Shown: positions 35,548 to 43,412 of the stretch, piece by piece
How the letters are laid out: every line of letters begins with the position of its first letter
Position numbering within the stretch: the first letter of the stretch is position 1
Origin: a virus
Direction: 5' to 3' (one strand)
Length of the DNA stretch: 64,000 bases
IMG/VR virus record: IMGVR_UViG_3300028553_000013
Location: 19,641-83,640 of that record
Position numbers and translations under genes: made by a program
Notes under the pieces: model-generated
Seen by the model: the letters and a program-made list of their open reading frames with translations, nothing else
The model's database searches: none
What the model was told of the DNA's origin: nothing

Positions 35548-35944
35548 TGATTTATACGATGAGTTTTACGCTTCAGTAAAACTTATTAGTGGTGAAGAAG
35601 TTCTTTGTATGTTAGTTATTGATAGAACAAATTCCGAACATGTAATATTAGATAATCCTATTATATGTTTAGATATTCGTTCCAGAGGAACGAATATAAT
35701 TTCTGGGTATAAATTTGAACCATGGATAAAGTTTTCTGATGATCAAACTTTTATTCTAGAAACTTCAAAAATTATAACAGTTAGTAAAATCAAAGATGAA
35801 GATATTATTAAAATGTACAAACATGTTCTAAATGTAGGTTTTAAACAGTCTCATCCAGACATCAGTAAGGAAATGGGATATGTTTCTTCCGTAGATAATG
35901 CTAGAGTTCTTTTAGAGAAACTTTATAACATTAAAAGTATCTAA
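35522..35944 (+). CDS. Conserved Sm-like small protein, unknown
   Basis: A 140-residue protein overlapping the end of uvsW by 26 bases, with its own ribosome site (GAGGAG). The N-terminal half has the pattern SVKLISGEEVLCMLVID, VILDNPII, then W and a closing strand with ILETSKIITVSKIKDED, which suggests an Sm/LSm-type small beta barrel. The 82-residue protein at 47163 has the same pattern. No function is known to me; an RNA-binding role would be inference from the fold guess. Confidence 0.6.
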   Translation: MKLFKSKSDDLYDEFYASVKLISGEEVLCMLVIDRTNSEHVILDNPIICLDIRSRGTNIISGYKFEPWIKFSDDQTFILETSKIITVSKIKDEDIIKMYKHVLNVGFKQSHPDISKEMGYVSSVDNARVLLEKLYNIKSI

Positions 35945-35986
35945 GATATATTGATTTCAACCCTAACAGAGTTATTATACAGGCAT

Positions 35987-36015
35987 TTGAATATCTTGTC
36001 AAGATATGCTATAAT
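35987..36015 (+). promoter_or_regulatory. Host sigma70-type promoter upstream of gp55
   Basis: -35 TTGAAT (35987-35992), 17-base spacer, extended -10 TGcTATAAT (TATAAT at 36010-36015). The spacer contains the perfect palindrome ATATCTTG-T-CAAGATAT (35991-36007), positioned like an operator. Confidence 0.75.
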
Positions 36016-36031
36016 GAATTGTTGATTTGTA

Positions 36032-36505
36032 ATGATAATGACACAAAAAAAATCAGAACACTATGTAAATAACAAGGAATTTTTAATTGCAATTGTTGCT
36101 TACAAACAAGATATTAAAGATGCTGAATATCTAGGAAAACCAAAACCAAGAATTACCAATTATCTTGGAGAATGTTTCCTAAAGATTGCAACACACTTAT
36201 CATATAAACCAAACTTTGTGAACTATATTTTCAAAGACGATATGATTTGTGATGGTATTGAAAATTGTGTTCAGTACATCAATAACTTCAATCCAGAAAA
36301 GTCCAGCAATCCTTTTGCATACTTTACTCAGATTATTTACTTTGCTTTCCTCCGTCGTATCCAAAAAGAAAAAAAACAATTAGAGATCAAACAAAAAATT
36401 ATTGAACAATGTGGATTTGACGAAGTTTTTGTTGCAGATCAAAATGGTAAGTCATCTGAGTATAATTCTATCAAAGATGCAGTACAGTATCGCTTCAACC
36501 TATGA
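36032..36505 (+). CDS. gp55: Late transcription sigma factor gp55
   Basis: A 157-residue sigma70-related factor (T4 gp55 has 185) that directs host RNA polymerase to the TATAAATA late promoters found throughout this window. The region-2-like core DDMICDGIENCVQYINNFNPEKSSNPFAYFTQIIYFAFLRRIQKEKKQ is clear. The ATG at 36032 is used; ATG 36038 is equally possible. It is expressed from a host-type promoter with an operator-like palindrome. It overlaps gp47 by 4 bases. Confidence 0.93.
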   Translation: MIMTQKKSEHYVNNKEFLIAIVAYKQDIKDAEYLGKPKPRITNYLGECFLKIATHLSYKPNFVNYIFKDDMICDGIENCVQYINNFNPEKSSNPFAYFTQIIYFAFLRRIQKEKKQLEIKQKIIEQCGFDEVFVADQNGKSSEYNSIKDAVQYRFNL

Positions 36506-37542
36506 AGGTAGCTATCATTACAGATCAACACTTTGGGTTCAAAAAAGGATCCAAACTATATCATGATTTTTTTCTTAAGTTCTATGATGAAGTTTTTTTT
36601 CCAGAACTACAGAAACGTGATATTACAACTGTTATCGACATGGGTGATACTTTTGACAGTCGTAAGACTATTGATTTTTGGTCTTTGGATTGGGCAAAGA
36701 AAAATTACTTTGATCGTCTTCAAGATATGGGAATTGAACTTATTTCAATTGTTGGAAACCATACCGCATTTTATAAAAATACTAACGAAATCAATACTAT
36801 CAATCTTCTTTTACGAGAGTACAATAATATTAACATTATTGTTAATGCAAAAGAATTGACTGTTGGTGGTTTAAATATACTATTTGTTCCTTGGGTAAAC
36901 ACTGATAATACTGAGTTTACTTACAATATTATTAATAATACTAAGGCAAAAATTGTCATGGGACATTTAGAACTTAATGGGTTCTATGCACATTACGGAT
37001 ATACTATGGAAGATGGTGCAGATATTCTTCCTTATGAAAAGTTTGATCGAGTATTCTCTGGGCACTATCATACTAGATCTAATAATGGTAGAATTTTTTA
37101 TCTAGGCAATCCTTACCAAATGTTTTGGAATGATGTTAATGATGCTAGGGGTTTTCATATTTTTAACACTGAAACTTATGAGTTAGAAGCAGTTGATAAT
37201 CCATTCTCACTTTATGAGATTATCTACTATAATGATACTCCTAGACAAATGTTTAAGTTTAAGAATTATACAAATAAGATTGTCAAAGTTATTGTCAAGC
37301 AAAAGAGTAATGAAAAGGAGTATGATCGGTTCTTAGATGCTCTGATGAAAGTCAATCCATATGATGTAAAGATTGTAGAAAAAATTGATAATATTTCTTT
37401 TGATGATGAGATTGTCAATCAAACAGAAGATACAATGACACTTCTTGATAAGTATGTTGATGATTTGGAGACAAATCTAAATAAATCTAAGATTAAAAAT
37501 CTAATTAAAAATATCTATCAGGAAGCGTGTGAGGTTATGTAG
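36502..37542 (+). CDS. gp47: Recombination nuclease subunit gp47 (Mre11/SbcD-like)
   Basis: A 346-residue metallophosphoesterase (T4 gp47 has 339). The five metal motifs are visible: ITDQHFG (residues 6-12), DMGDTFDSR, VGNHT, GHLELNG and SGHYHTR. With gp46 it resects DNA ends for recombination-dependent replication. The start is in an ATGA overlap with gp55; the end overlaps the next GTG by one base. Confidence 0.95.
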   Translation: MKVAIITDQHFGFKKGSKLYHDFFLKFYDEVFFPELQKRDITTVIDMGDTFDSRKTIDFWSLDWAKKNYFDRLQDMGIELISIVGNHTAFYKNTNEINTINLLLREYNNINIIVNAKELTVGGLNILFVPWVNTDNTEFTYNIINNTKAKIVMGHLELNGFYAHYGYTMEDGADILPYEKFDRVFSGHYHTRSNNGRIFYLGNPYQMFWNDVNDARGFHIFNTETYELEAVDNPFSLYEIIYYNDTPRQMFKFKNYTNKIVKVIVKQKSNEKEYDRFLDALMKVNPYDVKIVEKIDNISFDDEIVNQTEDTMTLLDKYVDDLETNLNKSKIKNLIKNIYQEACEVM

Positions 37543-37805
37543 TGTATATCATTACAATCAAAAAAAAAGAAGATGAAGGAGCATATTCAGTAAAAGATGA
37601 ATTTGGAGAAAGGATTGTATTTTTGTTTGAAGAAAAAGATGATGCTATAAGATATGCTATACTAATGGAAGAAGATGGATCTCCAGAAATGAATGTTATC
37701 AAAGTCAATGATAATATTGCAATTGCAGCATGTGAAAACGCAGGAATAAGATATACTATAATTACTGAAGATGACATTGTAATTCCACCACGAGATAATG
37801 ATTGA
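37542..37805 (+). CDS. DUF3110-like small protein
   Basis: An 87-residue acidic protein, starting with GTG overlapped by the gp47 stop. The pattern YSVKDEFGERIVFLFEEKDDAIRYAILMEEDGSPEMNVIKV, ending DDIVIPP, resembles DUF3110, a small domain common in cyanobacteria and their phages, with unknown function. It lies between the two subunits of the gp46/gp47 nuclease, so it may be a co-translated regulator, or a host-derived passenger. Confidence 0.7.
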   Translation: MYIITIKKKEDEGAYSVKDEFGERIVFLFEEKDDAIRYAILMEEDGSPEMNVIKVNDNIAIAACENAGIRYTIITEDDIVIPPRDND

Positions 37806-39510
37806 GTTTAAAAAAATTTGTTATAAGAATTTTCTTTCATCAGGAAACCAGTTTACATCAATCAAACTAAACCAAAATACCAACACTTTAATTGTTGGAC
37901 AGAATGGTGCTGGTAAGTCAACTATTCTTGATGCTTTGTGTTTTTCGTTGTTTAATAAACCATTCAGGAAGATCAACAAAAATCAAATTATCAACTCATC
38001 CAATGAAAAAGATTGTGTAGTTGAGATTAATTTTAATGTAAACAATAACGAATATAAAGTTGTTCGTGGCATCAAACCTGGTATTTTTGAAATTTACCAG
38101 AATGGTAAAAAGATGAATGAAGATGCTTCTGCACAGGATCAGCAAAAGATGCTTGAGAATAATATTCTCAAGTTAAACTACAAGTCATTTACTCAGATCG
38201 TTATTCTTGGTAGTGCCTCGTTTGTCCCATTTATGCAGCTTCCTGCAGCACATAGACGAGAAGTGATTGAGGACCTTCTTGATATCAAAGTTTTTTCTTC
38301 AATGTCTGAGATCTTGAAGAACAAGATTAAAGAATCTAAAGAAACTGTCAAGACATTGGAGTTGAAAAAAAAAGGGATTGCTGATAAAATTATTATGCAG
38401 CAAAACTTTATCAAGCAAATTGAAGAGACTGGGCAGAATGATATCAAAAATAAACAAACCCAAATTACTGAGTGTGAAAGTGAAGTTTCTAAGTACAATG
38501 AAAGTGTCTTCAGTCTTTTACATGAAGTTGAAAACAAACAACAAGAAATAGAAAAGTACTCGGATGCTTCAGATACTCTTCGTAAACTTGGAACTTTCCG
38601 AGGTAAGATTGGAAATAAGAAACAAAACTCCAGTGATGTTTTGGAGTTTTTTAAAGAACATTCGGTTTGCCCAACATGTACACAAACAATTGAAGAAACG
38701 TTTCGTGTAAATAAAACAGAAGAGCTCCAGCAAGTCCTAAGTTCTTATGAAAGTAATCTTCAAGAAATTGAAGACACAATCAAAAAAGAAGAAGAACGTG
38801 AAAAAGCATTTTTCGGACTTCAAATGGAGATTACAAAACTACAAAATGAAATTTCTCAGATCAACATTCGTATTGCTAACTCAACTAAATCAAAATCAAT
38901 TATTGAGAAAGAAATTCAAATTATTACCACAAGACTTGAAAATAAAAATACTGAACACGAAAAACTAAGCGAATACAAATCCAATTTAAAACAACTACTG
39001 ATAGACCTTGAACATCTCAAAGATGATTATGGATACTATATTCAAGCAAATGTTCTACTCAAAGATGATGGTGTAAAGAGTAGTATTATTAAAAAGTATT
39101 TGCCACTAATCAATCAGCAAGTCAATAAGTATTTACAGATGATGGACTTCTTCATAAACTTTACGTTAGATGAAGAATTCAACGAAAAAATTAAAACTCC
39201 AATTCACGAAAACTTTTCTTATCCTTCTTTTTCTGAAGGTGAAAAGATGAGAATTGATTTATCATTATTGTTTACTTGGCGAGAAATTGCAAGATTGAAG
39301 AACAGTGTTTCCACAAATCTTTTGATCATGGACGAAGTATTTGATAGTTCTCTAGATGGTTTGGGAACAGATGAATTCTTCAAAATTATTCGACATGTGG
39401 TTAGCAATGCTAATATCTTTATCATTTCTCATAAAAATGAATTGCACGAAAAGTTTGAAAATGTGCTAGAATTCCATAAGGTCAAGGGTTTCAGTCAATT
39501 GAAACCTTGA
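37798..39510 (+). CDS. gp46: Recombination nuclease ATPase gp46 (Rad50/SbcC-like)
   Basis: A 570-residue ABC-type ATPase (T4 gp46 has 560). Walker A GQNGAGKST at residues 34-42, zinc hook CPTC near 290 flanked by long coiled coils, ABC signature FSEGEKMRIDLSLLF near 478-490 and Walker B LLIMDEVFDSSLD near 505-517. It forms the end-resection complex with gp47. It overlaps the DUF3110-like gene by 8 bases. Confidence 0.95.
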   Translation: MIEFKKICYKNFLSSGNQFTSIKLNQNTNTLIVGQNGAGKSTILDALCFSLFNKPFRKINKNQIINSSNEKDCVVEINFNVNNNEYKVVRGIKPGIFEIYQNGKKMNEDASAQDQQKMLENNILKLNYKSFTQIVILGSASFVPFMQLPAAHRREVIEDLLDIKVFSSMSEILKNKIKESKETVKTLELKKKGIADKIIMQQNFIKQIEETGQNDIKNKQTQITECESEVSKYNESVFSLLHEVENKQQEIEKYSDASDTLRKLGTFRGKIGNKKQNSSDVLEFFKEHSVCPTCTQTIEETFRVNKTEELQQVLSSYESNLQEIEDTIKKEEEREKAFFGLQMEITKLQNEISQINIRIANSTKSKSIIEKEIQIITTRLENKNTEHEKLSEYKSNLKQLLIDLEHLKDDYGYYIQANVLLKDDGVKSSIIKKYLPLINQQVNKYLQMMDFFINFTLDEEFNEKIKTPIHENFSYPSFSEGEKMRIDLSLLFTWREIARLKNSVSTNLLIMDEVFDSSLDGLGTDEFFKIIRHVVSNANIFIISHKNELHEKFENVLEFHKVKGFSQLKP

Positions 39511-39535
39511 CAACTTTTTAGATTTGTAATATAAT
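39507..39535 (+). promoter_or_regulatory. Consensus sigma70 promoter upstream of hli
   Basis: Perfect TTGACA (39507-39512), 17-base spacer and perfect TATAAT (39530-39535). The -35 overlaps the gp46 stop. It should drive strong transcription by unmodified host polymerase. Confidence 0.85.
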
Positions 39536-39562
39536 ATTGTTGTAAAACTTTATGATACTCAA

Positions 39563-39772
39563 ATGACGATCACAACCAACGAACGCGGCGAACAAAATGT
39601 GTTTGCCCAAGAACCTAAAATGTACATTACGGAGAAAGACATGCAACAAAATGAAGTTGAAACTTATGCTGAACGTGCCGAAAAATTAAATGGTCGTCTA
39701 GCCATGCTAGGTTTTATTGCTGCTGTTGGTGCTTATGCATTGACTAAGCAAATTATTCCTGGAGTTTGGTGA
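39563..39772 (+). CDS. hli: High-light-inducible protein (Hli)
   Basis: A 69-residue single-helix protein with the chlorophyll-binding signature AERAEKLNGRLAMLGFIAAV at residues 36-55 and one membrane helix to about residue 66. Host Hli proteins bind chlorophyll and carotenoids in the thylakoid membrane and protect photosystems under stress; phage copies are thought to sustain photosynthesis during infection. The N-terminal 35 residues are soluble and variable. It is monocistronic: consensus promoter before, terminator after. An auxiliary metabolic gene of cyanobacterial origin. Confidence 0.95.
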   Translation: MTITTNERGEQNVFAQEPKMYITEKDMQQNEVETYAERAEKLNGRLAMLGFIAAVGAYALTKQIIPGVW

Positions 39773-39790
39773 TAGCGTAGATATATTTTT

Positions 39791-39819
39791 AAAGGAGGTA
39801 AAAAATACCTCCTTTTTTA
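39791..39819 (+). terminator. Rho-independent terminator between convergent genes
   Basis: A 10-base-pair stem AAAGGAGGTA/TACCTCCTTT with a 5-base loop, then a T-run. It terminates hli on the plus strand; the same hairpin can terminate the minus-strand radical SAM operon, though with a poorer T-run on that side. Confidence 0.85.
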
Positions 39820-40494
39820 TTAACTATACCAGGGATGTTCAGGATCTTTTTTCAACATATCTTGAGTATAACTTCTTGGTTTAAAACGTAACTCCGAGTT
39901 TTCTGCTTGCATTGATTCACAATTCTCCCACCATCTACTAGAAATTTTTTTGTTTATTTTGATACCATATTTATTTGCAAGAATTTCACATTCCTGCAAA
40001 TTATGTTCATTGTAATTAAAAATTATACAATCCCATTCTGTTTTTATTCCCATTTGAGCACACATTTTCATTATTTCAAACAGTTTCTCTCCATTTTGAT
40101 TTTTTCTATACAAATGACTTTGACTTGGTAATCCATCCAACGCAAAAACCCATTTAACATTACCCCTTTTAGAAAGTAAAAACGGTTTTAGGTATTGTTT
40201 CCTATCTTTTAAAACTGAGGAATGATATACTATAGATGATTTTTTATTATCCACACATATTTTTAATAGTTCATAAAACTTTGGGTGGTATAGAGGATCT
40301 GAAACTTGACCACAGAATGTTATATTATCAAAATAATCTACAATTATTTTCATCTGTGCTATGGTTATATCTCTTCCTGGAATTTTTTTAGCATCTCCAT
40401 CATAATATTTTTGTCTATTGCATCCTGGACATGCTAATCCACATTTATTAGATATGTCTAAATTAATTTGCTTAAGAAGTTTTTCTGGTATCAT
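39820..40494 (-). CDS. Radical SAM protein, uncharacterised family
   Basis: A 224-residue protein with the [4Fe-4S]-SAM motif CGLACPGC at residues 18-25 (C18, C22, C25), preceded by the strand INLDISNK. Other radical SAM barrel features are the FCGQVSDPLYHP segment (near 60-71) and the strand KWVFALDGLPSQSHLYR (near 113-129). No fused SPASM or twitch domain follows; the cysteine-rich partner at 40491 appears to supply it. It is minus-strand, against all neighbours, and overlaps its partner by 4 bases. Radical SAM enzymes of this branch often modify peptides or make cofactors, but the substrate here is unknown. Confidence 0.8.
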   Translation of the reverse strand: MIPEKLLKQINLDISNKCGLACPGCNRQKYYDGDAKKIPGRDITIAQMKIIVDYFDNITFCGQVSDPLYHPKFYELLKICVDNKKSSIVYHSSVLKDRKQYLKPFLLSKRGNVKWVFALDGLPSQSHLYRKNQNGEKLFEIMKMCAQMGIKTEWDCIIFNYNEHNLQECEILANKYGIKINKKISSRWWENCESMQAENSELRFKPRSYTQDMLKKDPEHPWYS

Positions 40495-40778
40495 TTTACA
40501 ACCATGTTAGGTGTTGAAGTATCACTACAATAATAATGGCAAGGATAAGGCAAACTTTCACTTTTATTTTCTAATTGTTCAAAAAATTTTTGCCACGTTT
40601 TTGAGTTGAACACTTCTTCAATTGAATTTACATTATTTAAATTTAATTTTTCTTCAACAAACTGAAGAGCATCATATTTTAATGAGTATTCGTTGTCGTA
40701 ATAACAACATGGCAAAATAAATCCCCGCGAAGAGAACCCAAAACATTGCTGTTTTTTTAAACACTTTGGATCAATCAT
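40491..40778 (-). CDS. Stand-alone SPASM-like cysteine-rich protein
   Basis: A 95-residue protein with C6, C12, C24, C25, C80 and C84. The arrangement CFGFSSRGFILPCCYYD, then SIEEVFNSKTWQKFFEQLEN, then CHYYC matches the auxiliary iron-sulfur (SPASM/twitch) domain that normally follows a radical SAM barrel: CC-Y, a short EVWNS-like helix, then CxxxC. Here it is a separate gene transcribed before the radical SAM gene, with an ATGA overlap. It probably binds an auxiliary cluster and the substrate for the partner, or is an independent redox protein. Confidence 0.65.
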   Translation of the reverse strand: MIDPKCLKKQQCFGFSSRGFILPCCYYDNEYSLKYDALQFVEEKLNLNNVNSIEEVFNSKTWQKFFEQLENKSESLPYPCHYYCSDTSTPNMVVK

Positions 40779-40803
40779 AGTAAATGATATTTTTTGTATT
40801 TAT

Positions 40804-40832
40804 TTTTATTTTCTTGACAATTGTGCTATAAT
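40804..40832 (+). promoter_or_regulatory. Extended -10 promoter for the clamp operon
   Basis: TGcTATAAT with TATAAT at 40827-40832; no good -35 at 17 bases, but CTTGACAA lies at 40813-40820. The predicted start near 40839 lies after the in-frame TTG at 40838, which argues for translation from ATG 40850. It sits in the divergent gap with the minus-strand operon. Confidence 0.6.
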
Positions 40833-40849
40833 CTAAATTGAACTTTATT

Positions 40850-41167
40850 ATGATGGAGATGTCTGACAACGGTTTTTGGAAATATAGTGAGGATCTAACA
40901 CTCAAAGTATTGGAAGAGTATCTTGCAAGTACTTACAATTCTCATTACACTTCGGAGCAATCAAAAACTCAAACTCTAGATTTAATTGAAAGTATTGGAG
41001 ACGCTGAACCGTTTACTCGATCCAATGCAATAAAATATCTTTCCCGTTTTGGAAAGAAGAATGGCAAGTCTAAAATGGATATACTAAAAGCAATTCATTA
41101 TTGTATTCTTCTGTATCACTTTTCAGGTCTTCATAACCAACCTACTCAACCTTATATTGAACGATGA
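40850..41167 (+). CDS. DUF3310-family protein
   Basis: 105 residues from ATG 40850 (ATG 40853 and 40859 are alternatives). The C-terminal half, DLIESIGDAEPFTRSNAIKYLSRFGKKNGKSKMDILKAIHY, fits DUF3310, a small phage domain annotated as nucleotide-kinase-like; its biochemical role is not settled. It is the first gene of the gp45 operon, with an ATGA overlap to gp45, so it is probably an early gene. Confidence 0.7.
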   Translation: MMEMSDNGFWKYSEDLTLKVLEEYLASTYNSHYTSEQSKTQTLDLIESIGDAEPFTRSNAIKYLSRFGKKNGKSKMDILKAIHYCILLYHFSGLHNQPTQPYIER

Positions 41168-41838
41168 AATTTTCTGATAAGACAATCAAAATTCTTCAAA
41201 ACTTTACTTCAATCAATCAGTCTCTATCCTTCAAAGAAGGTAAAAAACTTCGGACTATTTCTCCGATGCAGAATGTATTTGCGGAAGCTGAGATTGAAGA
41301 ATATATTCCAAAAAACTTTGCGATCTATGATCTTCCTCAGTTTTTAAACACAATTTGTATTTACAAAGATCCTGATATTGATGTGTCTAGCGAAGAAAGT
41401 TATGCTTCCCTTAAAGAAGGTAAAGCAAATCGTTCTAAGTATTTTTTCTCAGATCCTAGTGTAATTATTGCACCACCAGATCGTGAGATGAAACTTCCTT
41501 CTGAAGATGTTTGTTTTATTCTTCAGGAAGAGCAACTTCAAAAGATTTTGAAATCTTCTTCAATTCTAGGACTTCCTGATCTTGCTGCTGTTGGTGAAGC
41601 AGGAGTTATTAAAGTTGTTGTCAGTGATCGTAAAAACGATACCTCTAATGAGTATTCAATTGTTGTTGGAGAAACTGACGCTGAGTTTTCATTTAATTTC
41701 AAGATTGAAAATATTAAATTAATTCCTGGCAGTTACGAAGTTGTAATCTCAAAGAGCAAACTTGCCAGGTTCTACAGCGAGCGTTATAATCTTACTTACT
41801 TTATCGCACTTGAACCCGATAGTGTTTATGGATCGTAA
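41164..41838 (+). CDS. gp45: Sliding clamp gp45
   Basis: A 224-residue clamp (T4 gp45 has 228) that forms a trimer around DNA, tethers gp43 and in T4 activates late transcription through gp55. Recognisable parts: MKFSDKTIKILQNFTSINQSLSFKEGKKLRTISP and the C-terminal YFIALEPDSVYGS. It overlaps DUF3310 by 4 bases and gp44 by 11. Confidence 0.95.
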   Translation: MKFSDKTIKILQNFTSINQSLSFKEGKKLRTISPMQNVFAEAEIEEYIPKNFAIYDLPQFLNTICIYKDPDIDVSSEESYASLKEGKANRSKYFFSDPSVIIAPPDREMKLPSEDVCFILQEEQLQKILKSSSILGLPDLAAVGEAGVIKVVVSDRKNDTSNEYSIVVGETDAEFSFNFKIENIKLIPGSYEVVISKSKLARFYSERYNLTYFIALEPDSVYGS

Positions 41839-42778
41839 TGACTTTCTTTGGGTAGAAAAATATCGACCCAAAAAAATTGATGATTGTATTCTTCCTGATG
41901 CAATCAAATCTACTCTAAAGGACTTTGTGACTAAAGGAGAAATTCCAAATCTTCTTCTTGCAGGTCCTCCTGGTATTGGTAAAACGACTGTTGCTAAGGC
42001 ATTGTGCTATGAACTAAAAACAGACTGTTATGTAATTAATGGATCAGATGAAGGACGATTTTTGGACACGGTTAGAAATCAAGCAAAGAACTTTGCTTCG
42101 ACCGTATCGCTTTCGTCAATGGACGCAAAGCACAAAGTCATCATTATTGATGAAGCTGACAACACAACCCACGACGTACAACTCCTCTTACGGGCAAATA
42201 TTGAGGCATTTTATAACAACTGTCGCTTTATCTTTACCTGCAATTACAAAAACAAAATCATCGAACCCCTACACTCAAGATGTGCAGGGATTGATTTTAC
42301 CATCAATGGGAAAGAAAAACCTGCAATCGCAGCACAGTTCTTCAAGCGTCTCGGGACTATTCTTGAGACAGAAGGTGTCAAACATGATCCAAAAGTTCTT
42401 GTTGAAATAATCAATCAACACTTTCCAGATTGGCGTCGTATTCTAAATGAATGTCAACGATATTCTGCTGGTGGATCTATCGACACTGGCATTCTTAGTT
42501 TATTGTCTAATGTTAATACAAAAGAACTTGTTGGATACCTTTCTAAAAAAGAATTTGCCAATGTTCGTAAGTGGATTGTACACAATTTGGATAACGATCC
42601 AAACACAATTCTTCGTAATATTTACGATTGTATTTTTGATACACTAAAATCAAATTCTATTCCTGAAGCAGTTTTAATTATTGCTAAGTATCAATATCAA
42701 ACTGCATTTGTTGCTGATCAAGAAATTAATTTACTGGCAGCACTAACTGAAATTATGTGTAATTGTGAATTCAAATGA
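41828..42778 (+). CDS. gp44: Clamp loader large subunit gp44
   Basis: A AAA+ ATPase of 316 residues (T4 gp44 has 319). Walker A AGPPGIGKTT at residues 45-54, Walker B VIIIDEAD at 104-111 and the arginine-finger SRC box (HSRCAG). The start ATG 41828 gives MDRNDFLWVEKYRPKKI, the typical N-terminus; upstream in-frame codons inside gp45 are not used. It works with gp62 to load gp45, but gp62 is separated from it by four inserted genes. Confidence 0.95.
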   Translation: MDRNDFLWVEKYRPKKIDDCILPDAIKSTLKDFVTKGEIPNLLLAGPPGIGKTTVAKALCYELKTDCYVINGSDEGRFLDTVRNQAKNFASTVSLSSMDAKHKVIIIDEADNTTHDVQLLLRANIEAFYNNCRFIFTCNYKNKIIEPLHSRCAGIDFTINGKEKPAIAAQFFKRLGTILETEGVKHDPKVLVEIINQHFPDWRRILNECQRYSAGGSIDTGILSLLSNVNTKELVGYLSKKEFANVRKWIVHNLDNDPNTILRNIYDCIFDTLKSNSIPEAVLIIAKYQYQTAFVADQEINLLAALTEIMCNCEFK

Positions 42779-43410
42779 CTATTGAACCTGGATATATTAT
42801 TCGTCCTTTTGGACCAGTAATTTATAAGAACAAAGTATCAGAACAATTGCGGCAAGTTATTATTGATGCTGCAGAAAATTCAAATATTGAAAACAATCAT
42901 CTTCTTGCAGGCAACATTGATCGAGAAGTTGCTTTTCATACTGAAATTGATACTGTCAACGAACTTCAAGAGTATCTTGGAGATTGCCTTATTCAAATGG
43001 GTAAAGTTGGATTATATAACCCACCAGAAGATCATAAATTGGATAGTATTGAACTTGATCGTCCCTGGGTCAATGTTCAACGTAAAGGCGAATGGAATCC
43101 ACCTCACATTCATGCAGGGGATTTTTCGTGCATAGTTTATGCACAAGTTCCACAGGAACTAAAAGATGAATGGAAACATCCTACACAACGAGGAAGAAAT
43201 CCTACTGCTGGTATGGTAGAATGGCAATATGGTCAATGGGCTCCTCATAATATGCATACTTTTGGTCCTGTTGCACCAGAAGAGGGTGATATCTATTTGT
43301 TTCCAGCATGGTTGATTCATTATGTGTATCCCTTTAATGCTGATGTAGAAAGAATTAGTTTTTCTACAAATTTCTTTTTACATTACGGACAAAAAGAAAC
43401 TAATTCTTGA
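42775..43410 (+). CDS. 2OG-Fe(II) oxygenase
   Basis: A 211-residue protein of the phage 2-oxoglutarate/Fe(II) oxygenase type (the family I recall as TIGR02466-like). Candidate metal and cosubstrate residues are H111, H113 and D116 in WNPPHIHAGD, H182 in WLIHYVYPF and R193 in ERISFSTNF. Such enzymes hydroxylate proteins, nucleobases or small molecules; the substrate in cyanophages is unknown. Its start is in an ATGA overlap with gp44, so it is expressed as part of the replication operon. Confidence 0.8.
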   Translation: MTIEPGYIIRPFGPVIYKNKVSEQLRQVIIDAAENSNIENNHLLAGNIDREVAFHTEIDTVNELQEYLGDCLIQMGKVGLYNPPEDHKLDSIELDRPWVNVQRKGEWNPPHIHAGDFSCIVYAQVPQELKDEWKHPTQRGRNPTAGMVEWQYGQWAPHNMHTFGPVAPEEGDIYLFPAWLIHYVYPFNADVERISFSTNFFLHYGQKETNS

Positions 43411-43412
43411 TT

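Noticed and set aside
40838-40849. TTG start at 40838 for the DUF3310 gene
   Set aside because: The -10 element at 40827-40832 places the transcript start at about 40839, so translation from 40838 is not possible; ATG 40850 is used.
41762-41827. N-terminal extension of gp44 starting at 41762
   Set aside because: The extra 22 residues lie inside gp45 in another frame and have no counterpart in gp44; MDRNDFLWVEKYRP is the family start.
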